Positions 44,024 through 53,581 are shown, counted from the stretch's first letter. The stretch is 64,000 bases of DNA from Muribaculaceae bacterium (GCA_009775125.1 VSPD01000008.1:4947-68946), one strand, 5' to 3'. The notes: a model not told the origin generated them from the sequence alone. Made by a program: numbers and translations.

Positions 44024-45142
44024 TTATTCTAATGTGCTGTAAAGCGAAGCGATGGTATGACGGTAATTGCCTACCGAAAAAAGGGAGGCGCGGCGGATGG
44101 CACCGCCTGACAATGCGGCAAGGAGCGAGGTATCCGCAGAGAGACGGGATATTTTCGATGACAGGTCGACGATGTCTTCGGGACGATGCAAGAGCCCTGA
44201 TTCCGTAGTGACTACCTCGGGTAGGCCGCCGGTGTCGGCCACCACAGGAACACAACCGCGCGCCATTCCTTCAATTGCTGTTAAGCCGAAGCCTTCGGAG
44301 CGCGACGGCATAAGAAGTATGTCAATGCGGTCGTATTGCGATTGCAGCTGCGACTGTGGCTGACGACCCGTAAACTCTACTCGGTCGCAGATGCCGGCCT
44401 CTGCAACCTGTCGCTCCATCAAGGCGCGTTGCGAACCGTCACCGACGATAAGAAGCCGCAACCGCGGGTTTGTCTCTGCTGCACGAACAAAAGCAGGCAC
44501 TACAAGATCCATACCTTTTATCTGTTCAAGACGGCTAACGACACCAACCGTAATTGTATCTGTTTCGCTCAACAGCTTGCGGGGCGCGTCGAGCACATCG
44601 ATATGCGCAGGAATATTGTTATATATGGTGAAATGTTTGCTAAGCTTGCCATCGAACAGCCTCGATGTGCCGAAATAGCTCCGCTCGGCACGTTCGGTGA
44701 TGCACTGGAAGGCCGTAAGGCATGATGAAGTGAGCCAACGGATAACACGAAGCCCATTTGGCGAATAAATGTCGGCGAAGGTATGCGACGTGGCAATCAC
44801 TTTTTTCACCCCAAGCAAGCGCAATATGATTACCGGCAATGCGCCCGGCGCCATATACTGCACATGTACTACATCGGGCATTTCGGCAGCGACAACTCGT
44901 TTAAGTCCGCGCCAAAGGTGTCTAATTACTCCATTTAAACCACTCGGTCGCCGTCCCCCCGAAGATAAGAGTTCAACCTGAGCACCAACTTTCCGGTAAC
45001 GCACAACCATCGAATCGGCATACTGAAAATAGACAGAAACAGTAACCTTATGTCCGGTTGCTATCAGTGCCTCGACAAGACTTAGAGTTTGAATCTCCGT
45101 ACCACCGGTAAGCATGCATGGCAAACAAACCAAAACCTTCAT
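44024..45142 (-). CDS. Family 4 glycosyltransferase
   Basis: 372 residues. N-terminal loop LTGGTEIQTLSLVEALIATG, VVHVQYMAPGALPVI, then VGVVSRLEQIKGMDLVVPAF, LLIVGDGSQRALME and the EX7E motif SRSEGFGLTAIEGMARG. Clear GT-B retaining transferase. Composition is higher in GC than both neighbours, suggesting a separate origin within the locus. A run of six C (44955-44960) in GGRRPSG is too short to count as a switch. Confidence 0.92.
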   Translation of the reverse strand: MKVLVCLPCMLTGGTEIQTLSLVEALIATGHKVTVSVYFQYADSMVVRYRKVGAQVELLSSGGRRPSGLNGVIRHLWRGLKRVVAAEMPDVVHVQYMAPGALPVIILRLLGVKKVIATSHTFADIYSPNGLRVIRWLTSSCLTAFQCITERAERSYFGTSRLFDGKLSKHFTIYNNIPAHIDVLDAPRKLLSETDTITVGVVSRLEQIKGMDLVVPAFVRAAETNPRLRLLIVGDGSQRALMERQVAEAGICDRVEFTGRQPQSQLQSQYDRIDILLMPSRSEGFGLTAIEGMARGCVPVVADTGGLPEVVTTESGLLHRPEDIVDLSSKISRLSADTSLLAALSGGAIRRASLFSVGNYRHTIASLYSTLE

Positions 45143-45153
45143 ACAGTTGGCTT

Positions 45154-46287
45154 TTAAATTTCAGAAGCGCTTAGCCTTTTCAATGAAAATAATTTCAAAC
45201 TAACCGCCTTGTGCAATTTCATTGATGCGAAAGCAAGCGGTATCGTAATTACGAAACTCAACAGCAAGATTAGCAGTGGCTCCTTTATAAAATAAAGTTG
45301 TATTTGTCCAAAATTCTTTCCTGTGAAAAATATTCCATGCCAAAACCAAAGATACATGCTTAAAGTCCCCAGAAATAATATGAATCTTCTAACATATGCT
45401 ATTGAAATTCTTTTAGTAAACTCTACTATTAATGCGACAAGCATCATAGCAATCAAAGCGTTTCCGAGGATTAACATAAAATAATACTCCGGACCCGTGT
45501 AAAAGAATAATTTCTTCAAAAGCGAAACTGCACCTATACACAGTATAAAGGAAACCATAATCACATATATATTGGTCTTTTTTAATCTTGGCTCGATTTT
45601 TTCAAATATACCATATTTGCAAACCAACAGCCCTATACATCCCGCTAATATTGGCCAAATATGAGTTATAGGATAACTTATCGTTGGATATTTCGTAAAC
45701 ACCGGCATTTGTATTAATCCCATTAGAAAGACAATTGCCGTTAGCGCCAACAAATCATATATCTTTTTTCCCGAGGAAAATAATTTCAATATGAACGGAG
45801 ATAGCAGGACAAACTCAATATAATAGCATACATACCACGCAAATGGCACATTTACCCATTGACTTGGCCCTACCTTAATTCCAAAAGCGTTCAAACTCAG
45901 GTCATTCAAGGATGGCAGTTCATCATTGTTAAAAAATCCGATAACCAAGAATGCTGCAAAAACAATCCAATAGCCAATAAGGAAACTAATCAACCTTTTG
46001 CTCCTGTTCTTCACAGACTGTTTACTCCTATTCAGCCATAGCGCATAGCCGCTTGTAAATGCAAATATTTCAACACAAATACCACCTGCTGAACTAAAAA
46101 ATTTTGTAATATAATCTCCTATCTGACCAATGTGAGATTGCGCCGATACATTTTCCAAATACCATTCCGGATGATAAAATAAATGCAAGCAATACATTAA
46201 AACAATTGCAACCCCGGCCACTAAGACGGATTCTTCCTTTCCGTAAAAAATAAATTTAGACGACTTATCGAACTTAATTTCAGTCAT
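45154..46287 (-). CDS. Acyltransferase family 3 membrane protein
   Basis: 377 residues with about ten hydrophobic helices and no long G/C tract. It carries AGVAIVLMYCLHLFYHPEWY near the N-terminus, a CVEIFAFTSGYALWLNRS segment (the usual FFxxSGY/xSGYxL region), and LGTLSMYLWFWHGIFF near the C-terminus. It probably O-acetylates a lipid-linked or exported sugar. AT-rich. 34 bp after the GT4 gene upstream. Confidence 0.82.
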   Translation of the reverse strand: MTEIKFDKSSKFIFYGKEESVLVAGVAIVLMYCLHLFYHPEWYLENVSAQSHIGQIGDYITKFFSSAGGICVEIFAFTSGYALWLNRSKQSVKNRSKRLISFLIGYWIVFAAFLVIGFFNNDELPSLNDLSLNAFGIKVGPSQWVNVPFAWYVCYYIEFVLLSPFILKLFSSGKKIYDLLALTAIVFLMGLIQMPVFTKYPTISYPITHIWPILAGCIGLLVCKYGIFEKIEPRLKKTNIYVIMVSFILCIGAVSLLKKLFFYTGPEYYFMLILGNALIAMMLVALIVEFTKRISIAYVRRFILFLGTLSMYLWFWHGIFFTGKNFGQIQLYFIKEPLLILLLSFVITIPLAFASMKLHKAVSLKLFSLKRLSASEI

Positions 46288-46321
46288 ATAAAAAACTTAC
46301 GCAAAAATACGCGTGCAAATT

Positions 46322-47503
46322 TTAGTTTCCAATTAAAGTATGGAACAATTCTTCCCACCTGTCTGCAATGGGCTCTATATCAAATTTCCGGACTGATTGG
46401 CGTGCATTTTCAGACATTTTAGAAAGTACGTCCGGATGACTCATCAGATATGCGAGTTTATCTGCAAAATCTTTTGAACTGAATGGTTTTACCAATAGGC
46501 CATTCTTTCCGTCATCTATAATGTCTTTAATGGATGCAAAGGAATCAAACGCAACCGGTACCGCTCCACACTGCATGGCTTCTGTCAGAACCATCCCCCA
46601 TCCCTCATAAGAACTTGTCAGGATTGCAATTTTAGCCCGGGTTTGATATTTGAATGGATTATCGAAACCGGTAAACCTGATGTTTTTAATTCCTTTAGCT
46701 AACTCTTTCATCCGTTCAGCCCATAGGAATTTTTTATTATAGCCAACTATCACTAATGTCCAGTCGGGGAATTGCCTACAAATTCTTTTCCACAACTTGA
46801 TTGTCTGGGTCGGTCTTTTTTGCTCAGAAAAAAGACCGACCCAGACAATCAAGTTGTGTTTTTCCGGCAATTCGGCGACGTCAGTCGCCGAATATGAATT
46901 TGGATTATTGATCGCGCAATATTTTTCCGTATACCCCGGACACAAATAGTCTATTTCAGGATAAAAATATTTCGAAAGCGTACAAACTTTATCTGTACGA
47001 GGCAAAAGATATTTATATTGCTCTCTTCGGTCTGTTAATTCTCGTTTTTTAAGTTTTGGATAAAGGACACTACGTGCTATCAATTTAATTCTATCAATTA
47101 AGCGCGGGCCTCTTAATTGAATTAACTCTGCCCAAAAATATTTCAAGTTTACAATCGGCGGAGTATGTACGACCGAGATAATTTTTGCCTTAGAATTACC
47201 CTTATTCAGCCACAATCGAGAATCGCTAAAATTCCCACTCTGATTGATGATTATATCAATATCATTATCAATCAAAAAATTATGATATACATCCAGATTT
47301 TCAGGTGCAAGCAATTCTTTTGAGGGCAGATATGTCAAAGGAGCAGGATAATCAAATTCATGACGCGTAGTCACATCATAAATAAGGTACCATACCTTAT
47401 GGCCTCTCTTTTGAAGTTCACGCGTCAAGCTATCTGTTACTCGCCCAATTCCACCTTTATTAGGATGAAACGGTGTTATGTATGCAAATACGATATTCAT
47501 CAA
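46322..47503 (-). CDS. Family 4 glycosyltransferase containing a perfect 31-bp inverted repeat
   Basis: 393 residues. Opens YITPFHPNKGGIGRVTDSLT; the donor domain starts HNLIVWVGLFSEQKRPTQTI, followed by LVIVGYNKK and SSYEGWGMVLTEAMQCGAVP (EX7E). The segment from HNL to KLW is encoded by a perfect inverted repeat (46791-46858). At this site related enzymes usually read VGR, while this one reads VGLFS, so the left arm may have been rewritten by template switching. Overlaps the gene before it by 4 bp. AT-rich. Confidence 0.9.
   Translation of the reverse strand: MMNIVFAYITPFHPNKGGIGRVTDSLTRELQKRGHKVWYLIYDVTTRHEFDYPAPLTYLPSKELLAPENLDVYHNFLIDNDIDIIINQSGNFSDSRLWLNKGNSKAKIISVVHTPPIVNLKYFWAELIQLRGPRLIDRIKLIARSVLYPKLKKRELTDRREQYKYLLPRTDKVCTLSKYFYPEIDYLCPGYTEKYCAINNPNSYSATDVAELPEKHNLIVWVGLFSEQKRPTQTIKLWKRICRQFPDWTLVIVGYNKKFLWAERMKELAKGIKNIRFTGFDNPFKYQTRAKIAILTSSYEGWGMVLTEAMQCGAVPVAFDSFASIKDIIDDGKNGLLVKPFSSKDFADKLAYLMSHPDVLSKMSENARQSVRKFDIEPIADRWEELFHTLIGN
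46791..46858. repeat. Perfect 31-bp inverted repeat with 6-nt loop inside a gene
   Basis: Arms 46791-46821 and 46828-46858 are fully complementary; loop 46822-46827. It lies in the donor domain of the GT4 gene and can form a very stable hairpin in DNA or RNA. Confidence 0.9.
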
Positions 47504-48510
47504 CGATGAAAGAAATCTGTCACTTTAAGAAAATTGATATTACATTTACGCCACAAAAAGATATATGGCATTATTTTCATCGTTTTAACAGAGGCCAATC
47601 GCTTGTATAAAGAGGATGAGGACAATTTAATACACTCATCCAACTCTTTCAACGCATTTTGAGCCTCTGCACTGCCATTGCATATTTTGGGATCAAGCGC
47701 CAACGCATATGCCCATTTGCAATGCTCAAATATTTTATTTTCCAATACTTTTTTGATATCCTTATCAAGGGTATGCTCTGCATCCTTATAGAATTTTAGT
47801 TGTGCTTTGCATACACGAACATAATCCCCGTAATGCTTCACATAGCCTGCATAACTCACGCTTTGTCCTTCTCGTCCATAAAAATAACGATAAACATTCT
47901 TTCTCGAGAAGTTTATTGTGCGTATATGTGCGACCGGATATACCTTGAAATCCTGGTCTGCATAGAAACATTCACTTACTGCAATGTTATTAGATTGCAA
48001 AAACTCAGTGCGGTAAGTGTCGCTGTGAATGGGAATGTCAAACGTATAGTTGCCTTTTATTAGGAAATCAACAATCGGCAAATTCCCGACTCCATAAAGT
48101 GAATTGAACTCAATGGGCTTACAGTTGTTATCGGCATCAACTTCTGTCAAGTTGGTAACCACCAAATCTGCATCTACCGCCGTCAATTCCTCTATAAAGC
48201 CATCCAGTTCTTCTGTATCGAACCAATCATCGGAATCAAGAGATTTATAGTACTTACCTTTTGCCTCGCGGATTGAAAGGTTTATAGCACTGCCCCATCC
48301 ACCGTTTGGCTTGTCGATAGCGCGGACGGCATCCGGATATTTCGATTCATATTCTCGTGCTATTTCCAATGAACGGTCTTTGGACCCATCGTTGACAACA
48401 AGAATTTCCAGCCGGTCGATATATTTGCTTGCCACTACACTGTCGAGACAGCGGCGCAAGTACTGTTCCATGTTATAGACCGGAATTGCTATTGTAAGTA
48501 TCTTTTCCAT
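47500..48510 (-). CDS. Family 2 glycosyltransferase
   Basis: 336 residues. ILTIAIPVYNMEQYLRRCL, LVVNDGSKDRS, NGGWGSAINLSIREAKGKYY and SLDSDDWFDTEEL with the DxD site. The C-terminal third is rich in aromatic and basic residues and may touch the membrane. It starts 2 bp after the glf stop and overlaps the next gene by 4 bp. With UDP-galactopyranose mutase next door it is a candidate galactofuranosyltransferase, which is inference. Confidence 0.9.
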   Translation of the reverse strand: MEKILTIAIPVYNMEQYLRRCLDSVVASKYIDRLEILVVNDGSKDRSLEIAREYESKYPDAVRAIDKPNGGWGSAINLSIREAKGKYYKSLDSDDWFDTEELDGFIEELTAVDADLVVTNLTEVDADNNCKPIEFNSLYGVGNLPIVDFLIKGNYTFDIPIHSDTYRTEFLQSNNIAVSECFYADQDFKVYPVAHIRTINFSRKNVYRYFYGREGQSVSYAGYVKHYGDYVRVCKAQLKFYKDAEHTLDKDIKKVLENKIFEHCKWAYALALDPKICNGSAEAQNALKELDECIKLSSSSLYKRLASVKTMKIMPYIFLWRKCNINFLKVTDFFHR

Positions 48511-48512
48511 AA

Positions 48513-49655
48513 TTAGAATTTCATTCCAAGAACTTTCTCCACAATCGGAGCCATATCGTAATAGCGATATTCAGCCAAACGTCCTCCAAAAATTACATTG
48601 GGAACAGTCGCTGCCAATTCACTATATCGGGCTAAAATATCCGAATTGCGTTTATCATTAATCGGATAGTAGGGATCCATACCGGGTTGCCACTCAGCTG
48701 AATACTCTCGGGAAATTACCGTCTTTGGATTTTCATAAATCTCATTTCCAAACGCCTCAAAATGCTTATGCTCTATCACACGAGTAAATGGCACTTCTGA
48801 AGCTGTGTAATTCACCACAGCATTTCCTTGGTAATTTGGTGTGTCTAAAATCTCAGTTTCAAAACGCACCGAGCGATATTGAAGATATCCAAATTTGTAA
48901 TCGAAGAATTGATCTATGGCTCCGGTAAAGACTATTCTATCGGCAACCGAATTCCAATATTCACGGTCAGAAAAATAGTCCGTGGATGTCATTACTTCAA
49001 CGCCCTCAACCAAGCCGTCGATTAATCGGTTGTAACCCCCTATTGGAATACCTTGATATTTATCATTGAAATAATTATTATCGAATATCAATCTTACCGG
49101 AAGACGCCTTATAATGAATGCCGGCAGCTGATTGCATGGACGCCCCCATTGTTTTTCCGTGTATCCTTTTATTAATTTTTCATAGATATCACGACCGACG
49201 AGGAGCATGGCCTGTTCTTCAAGATTCGCAGGTTCGGTTCGGCCTTCTGCTTCAAGTATCTTTTTAAAGTCCGATCTTTGCTCCTCTATCTTCTTTTGAG
49301 CTTCTTCCGGAGTAATGACTCCCCACATCTGATAAAATGTATTCATATTGAACGGAAGATTAAACAGCTCTCCATGATAATTTGCAACCGGACAATTTGT
49401 ATATCGGTTAAATTCCACTATCGAGTTTACAAAATCCCATACATCCTTATTCGAAGTATGGAATATATGTGCTCCAAAAACATGGACGTTGATTCCTTCA
49501 ATATCATCACAAAGGAGGTTGCCGCCAATCTTGTCGCGTTTCTCTATTATAAGGCATGTCTTGCCGGCAGCCTTTATCCTGTTGGCAGCCATACAGCCAT
49601 ACAAGCCCGCTCCAACAACAAGATAATCATAATGCTTAGACAATTTTCCTAACAT
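48513..49655 (-). CDS. glf: UDP-galactopyranose mutase
   Basis: 380 residues. FAD site YLVVGAGLYGCMAANRI at the N-terminus, EKRDKIGGNLLCDD, VHVFGAHIFHTSNKDVWDF, then YTEKQWGRPCNQLPAF and the C-terminal GRLAEYRYYDMAPIVEKVL. It converts UDP-galactopyranose to UDP-galactofuranose, so the polysaccharide very likely contains galactofuranose. Its start lies 20 bp inside the acyltransferase gene upstream. AT-rich. Confidence 0.95.
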   Translation of the reverse strand: MLGKLSKHYDYLVVGAGLYGCMAANRIKAAGKTCLIIEKRDKIGGNLLCDDIEGINVHVFGAHIFHTSNKDVWDFVNSIVEFNRYTNCPVANYHGELFNLPFNMNTFYQMWGVITPEEAQKKIEEQRSDFKKILEAEGRTEPANLEEQAMLLVGRDIYEKLIKGYTEKQWGRPCNQLPAFIIRRLPVRLIFDNNYFNDKYQGIPIGGYNRLIDGLVEGVEVMTSTDYFSDREYWNSVADRIVFTGAIDQFFDYKFGYLQYRSVRFETEILDTPNYQGNAVVNYTASEVPFTRVIEHKHFEAFGNEIYENPKTVISREYSAEWQPGMDPYYPINDKRNSDILARYSELAATVPNVIFGGRLAEYRYYDMAPIVEKVLGMKF

Positions 49656-50685
49656 ACGGAATTTGTTTCATTATCAGAATTAATAATACACATAACGGAT
49701 ACATCACAATAAATCTTGTAAATCCATTATCGATATAGTCGAATTTCAATATAATTGAGAGAAGAGTGTTTTGTATCAAATATATTCCCAAGCTCAAACC
49801 ACTCCATTTAGCCAAAATACGCGGCCATTTTGAATCCAAAAATTCGCTACTGACAAAATTGCAGTTTTTCACATATACAAACATTGAAACGGCAGTTAAC
49901 GTACAAAAAATACCGGAATATCCGCCAATTAATATTTCTCGCGTTTCATTTATATAATTATTGTATTCAGTAAATAATATTACAAATGCAGAAATTACTC
50001 CGGAAAAATACAGTACTTTTCTGGTTTTCTTTGAAATGTCAAAATTTCCTAAATAATAGCCTAAGAATATAAATATGAAGTACTCACAACCGAGCAGAAA
50101 AATATGACTATATTTTGTTACGCCTAAATCAATGTTAATAGTTGCAGGGATACATACCAGGCAAAACGCCAATATAATAAAACCTCTCAACATTTTTCGA
50201 GGCATGGCATTACATAATATGCTGACATAAGGAATCGCCAAATATATCCCAATAAGAGGAATAAAGAACCACATGAAACCGTTAAACTCAAATTGCAAAA
50301 ACTTCACAATGAATTCTTTTATCGGAAAATCCTCACCGGTAATGTATATATGATGAACAAACATCAAGGCATAATACACATTCCATACAATCACAGGCAG
50401 TAACAAACGTCCACAACGTCTTTTATAAAATTGGCTAACTGCCCCCCCCCTCAATAAGTTAGGCAAAGCAGTGCGCTTTATCAATGTGTATCCTGAAATC
50501 ATAAAGAAAACATCGACCGGCCATAATACAAAACTATGGGTGAAAATACTGAAAAAGAAATCCGCCGATTGATTACCGTCAAAATTCCAAAGAGCATAAT
50601 TCGTACAATGCAAAAGCAATACTCCCGCACATGCACAAATATTCAAGACATCTACCCAAATATATCTTTCCTTATTTTCCGACAT
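49636..50685 (-). CDS. Acyltransferase family 3 membrane protein with in-frame G9 tract (phase ON)
   Basis: 349 residues from the ATG at 50685 (MSENKERYIWVDVLNICACA), 22 bp after the previous gene. An upstream start would overlap that gene by 44 bp. About ten hydrophobic helices; VDVFFMISGYTLIKR and FYKRRCGRLLLP are family landmarks. Nine G on the coding strand encode RGG at residues 79-81, just before FYKRR. G10 gives a TAG two codons on; G8 gives a stop after about 17 codons, both before most of the membrane domain. ON in this sequence. Likely O-acetylates the EPS. Confidence 0.87.
   Translation of the reverse strand: MSENKERYIWVDVLNICACAGVLLLHCTNYALWNFDGNQSADFFFSIFTHSFVLWPVDVFFMISGYTLIKRTALPNLLRGGAVSQFYKRRCGRLLLPVIVWNVYYALMFVHHIYITGEDFPIKEFIVKFLQFEFNGFMWFFIPLIGIYLAIPYVSILCNAMPRKMLRGFIILAFCLVCIPATINIDLGVTKYSHIFLLGCEYFIFIFLGYYLGNFDISKKTRKVLYFSGVISAFVILFTEYNNYINETREILIGGYSGIFCTLTAVSMFVYVKNCNFVSSEFLDSKWPRILAKWSGLSLGIYLIQNTLLSIILKFDYIDNGFTRFIVMYPLCVLLILIMKQIPYVRKIV
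50442..50450. repeat. Poly-G/C tract 4 (9 bases) in acyltransferase gene
   Basis: Nine C on the plus strand (G on the coding strand), coding context TTGAGGGGGGGGGCAG. Confidence 0.85.
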
Positions 50686-50707
50686 CACAACTGACAACAA
50701 AACAATC

Positions 50708-51871
50708 CTATGAAATAACTGAATATAATAGTTCTTCCCAATTATCCGCAATGTTTTTCACAGAGAAACACTCTGCAATCCTATACCCTTTTTTTCTAAG
50801 TCTTTCCTGTAAAGACATATTGTCTGCCAACTCAACTAATTTTTTAACATATTCGTCAATATTATAAGGTGTTACCAACTGTTCCTCATTTTTAATTATA
50901 TCTCTAACTGAAGCATAACTATCAAAAGCTATTGGGACCGCACCCTGCGATATGGCCTCTAATAGAGTCATCGGCAATCCCTCAATCGCACTGGTACTTG
51001 CACAAATTTTAGCACTTTCAAAATACGGTTGTGACAACTGTCGTCCATGAAGCTCTATTCGAGGAATACCTCTCGACATATTTTTAACCGAGTCAAACAT
51101 CGGGCCATCTCCAATCATAACCAACCTCCATTCAGGCAATTTAAAAAAAGCCTTTGCCCACACTTTAACCATTAAATCCGGACGCTTCTGCCTGAAATCC
51201 ATTCTGCCAACCCATAAAATAATATTTGATTTATTATTTATATTATAACTAATTGGAAACGATACAGGGTTAGAAATAGCTGTCAATCTATCTCTACATA
51301 CATTCGGGCATAATCCTATGAAATTCGGCACATAACTATTACTTAAAAGGACTATTCGATCCGATTTCTCATTCCAATATGAATAAAGAGATTTCAAATA
51401 ATCCCTGAGTTTTCTCTTACGGTAAGGATAAGCAAATACTCTATAAATCCGCTTTACTCTCTCAGATAAAGAAGTATTGCGCAACTTACTCAATTCTCCA
51501 AACAAACTGTCTAACCCATAATGCGGATCAAAGTGTATTACAGTCAAAGATTTACACGAAACAGGTAAATTTGCAAAATTCATACATGTTCCCATGAGTC
51601 CACCTTGATTGATAACGACATCAATTTTATTATCAATCAAATATTTACATAAAATAAGTTCACCCTGTGAAGAAAGAAAAGTTCTTTCTTCTATAAAATA
51701 GATATTATTTGTCGGGTAATTATATTCCGAATCAGAACTACGTTTTACGGTATAGATGTAATATATCTCATGCCCCCTTTGAGCCAACTCCCTAGCCAAC
51801 AAATCCGTAACTCGTTCAGTGCCGCCTACATTAGGGTTAAAGAGCCAAGTAAAGGCAAAAGCAATTCTCAT
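50708..51871 (-). CDS. Family 4 glycosyltransferase
   Basis: 387 residues. FTWLFNPNVGGTERVTDLLA at the N-terminus, ILWVGRMDFRQKRPDLMVKV opening the donor domain, LVMIGDGPMFDSV and SAIEGLPMTLLEAISQG (EX7E). It is similar in plan to the GT4 at 46322 and may be a diverged duplicate. It overlaps the flippase stop by 4 bp (ATGA). AT-rich, like the 3' half of the flippase. Confidence 0.92.
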   Translation of the reverse strand: MRIAFAFTWLFNPNVGGTERVTDLLARELAQRGHEIYYIYTVKRSSDSEYNYPTNNIYFIEERTFLSSQGELILCKYLIDNKIDVVINQGGLMGTCMNFANLPVSCKSLTVIHFDPHYGLDSLFGELSKLRNTSLSERVKRIYRVFAYPYRKRKLRDYLKSLYSYWNEKSDRIVLLSNSYVPNFIGLCPNVCRDRLTAISNPVSFPISYNINNKSNIILWVGRMDFRQKRPDLMVKVWAKAFFKLPEWRLVMIGDGPMFDSVKNMSRGIPRIELHGRQLSQPYFESAKICASTSAIEGLPMTLLEAISQGAVPIAFDSYASVRDIIKNEEQLVTPYNIDEYVKKLVELADNMSLQERLRKKGYRIAECFSVKNIADNWEELLYSVIS

Positions 51872-53418
51872 CTTAAAAAAATTTTTTGATAGAATAATCC
51901 AACAACACTACGAAAATGCTTATTTCCCACAAAGTAAACAGAAGATATTACAATTAGAAATATCAACGAAACAATAAAAACATATTTTATCCAAATTATA
52001 ACGGACACCGTAGCGGGTAAAGTTACCAAATAGTCAATAATACTGTTACAAAAAACAATTGAAAGAAATGAAAAAAAGAAGCATTTAAAATATCCATTCC
52101 AATAATTCCAAACAGATACTTTTAGACCAGATCTAAATAAAAAATACGGCTTCCACAACTCAACAATTACAATCAGGCTAATAATCCCGGCACACAAAAC
52201 ACCTTTCAATCCAAAAAAATAGCCACCAACAAGAGCAACAATTACATAAATCAGTGCTTCTGCCAAAGGAGCCCAAACATCATAAAAAAGCCCATATCCA
52301 AAAATAAACTGGTCAACAGTGCTTCTCGTAAACGAAAGGAAAGTTTTAATTAGTATTAAAACCACAATCACACCTGAAAGTATATATTCCTCTCCAACCC
52401 AAATTGATATAAATGAATCTATTGATTTGTATAATATATACACGATAAATGTCGCAACAAAGAATTGAAGTGAAAACATCTGCCAAAACACAGACATAAT
52501 CTTCGTTTTATTACCTTCCGCTATTAAATTCCCCACTCCCGCACCTGAACTACTTAAAAAAGTATTCAGCAACACATTCAATTTATCTACAATCATCAAA
52601 TAATTCCCAACCATTGCAACACCTCCAAGACTCACAAACATATAGATAAAAAATGACTGTGATTGAAATTGAGCAAAACCGGCAATCTTGTGGACGAAGA
52701 GCTGTTTGGTTTTGGTCATTACTTCCGGGTATTGGCGGAAGAGGGCGCGGCCGGAGGAGATGGAGGCGCGGAGCCAGGGGTAGGTTTGGTTGATTTTCCA
52801 GTTAAGGATGAAGGAGTAGATGATGCCGAAGGTGAATTCGATGATAACCCAGAGGTAGTAGGAGCCTGTGTACCAGGCAAGCACCATCTGGATGAGGGTT
52901 TTAATGATGTTCGCAGTCTGGAAATAGGCCGTAACGACGTAGTTGCGCTGGTCGGCTCCGAGGAGGTTCTGGCGATAGTTGATGAAGTAGCCAATGAGCG
53001 ATGAGCCGAGGAATGAGAAATAGGCGAAATAGATGAGAGTGATAGGGAAGCCGGTGTTATCGGAGGGAAAGATGAGGGGGAGGAAGAATGAGAGCAGTAT
53101 GCCGGCTGCGAGAATGATAAGGCCTATCCAACGGTAAAGGTAGCCCATCACGGAGATTATTTCGTTTATTTTGTTTTGGTCGTGGTCGTAAAGAGGCTTG
53201 TAGAGGAGATAGCCGATGGCAGACCCGACTCCGAGCTCGGCAAGGTTGAGGAAACCGAGGAGGTTCTGCAACGTGCCGGTGAGGCCGACGAAGTCAGCTC
53301 CAAGGGTGTCAAGGAATATTTTACGTGAAAAGAAACTCAGCGCCAGCGTCAGGAAGTAAAATATAAGGTTGACGCGGGCGTTAAGCAGTGTTTTCTTTAC
53401 GCGTGATTCTTGAGCCAT
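51868..53418 (-). CDS. Wzx-like polysaccharide flippase, mosaic composition
   Basis: 516 residues with about 12-14 hydrophobic helices, MATE/MOP-type. RVNLIFYFLTLALSFFSRKI at the start and many helix breaks are typical of Wzx proteins that move lipid-linked repeat units to the periplasm. The 5' half (to about 52,690) is GC-rich like the chromosome (one 60-bp line is 37/60 G+C), while the 3' half is AT-rich (19-20/60). This marks a likely recombination junction near residue 245. The start is 163 bp after the wzc stop, with a hairpin between. Confidence 0.88.
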   Translation of the reverse strand: MAQESRVKKTLLNARVNLIFYFLTLALSFFSRKIFLDTLGADFVGLTGTLQNLLGFLNLAELGVGSAIGYLLYKPLYDHDQNKINEIISVMGYLYRWIGLIILAAGILLSFFLPLIFPSDNTGFPITLIYFAYFSFLGSSLIGYFINYRQNLLGADQRNYVVTAYFQTANIIKTLIQMVLAWYTGSYYLWVIIEFTFGIIYSFILNWKINQTYPWLRASISSGRALFRQYPEVMTKTKQLFVHKIAGFAQFQSQSFFIYMFVSLGGVAMVGNYLMIVDKLNVLLNTFLSSSGAGVGNLIAEGNKTKIMSVFWQMFSLQFFVATFIVYILYKSIDSFISIWVGEEYILSGVIVVLILIKTFLSFTRSTVDQFIFGYGLFYDVWAPLAEALIYVIVALVGGYFFGLKGVLCAGIISLIVIVELWKPYFLFRSGLKVSVWNYWNGYFKCFFFSFLSIVFCNSIIDYLVTLPATVSVIIWIKYVFIVSLIFLIVISSVYFVGNKHFRSVVGLFYQKIFLR

Positions 53419-53450
53419 TAACTAAGACAGGGATTACATTGTCTTTCTTA

Positions 53451-53573
53451 GACAGGAGAACAGGAAGAACAGGAGTTATATTCTTGTTCCTTCTATTCTC
53501 TTGTACTTAATTATTTGACAGGGGTACAAATGTAACAGGGGTTAAAATTTCTTGTTTCTTTTGTTCTCCTGTC
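53451..53573. repeat. Alternative hairpin region between wzc and the flippase
   Basis: An ACAGGAG-rich arm (53451-53478) can pair with TGTTCTCCTGTC (53562-53573, 12 perfect bases) or, imperfectly with many G-U pairs, with 53481-53506. The two pairings exclude each other, so the region could work as an attenuator or processing site. It is related to the 27-bp hairpin at 5404-5466. Confidence 0.45.
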
Positions 53574-53581
53574 CAAACTCT

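Noticed and set aside
44955..44960. Run of six C in a GT4 gene as a possible sixth switch
   Set aside because: Six bases is within the background seen in other genes, for example 63973-63978 in metH, and is too short to be notably unstable.
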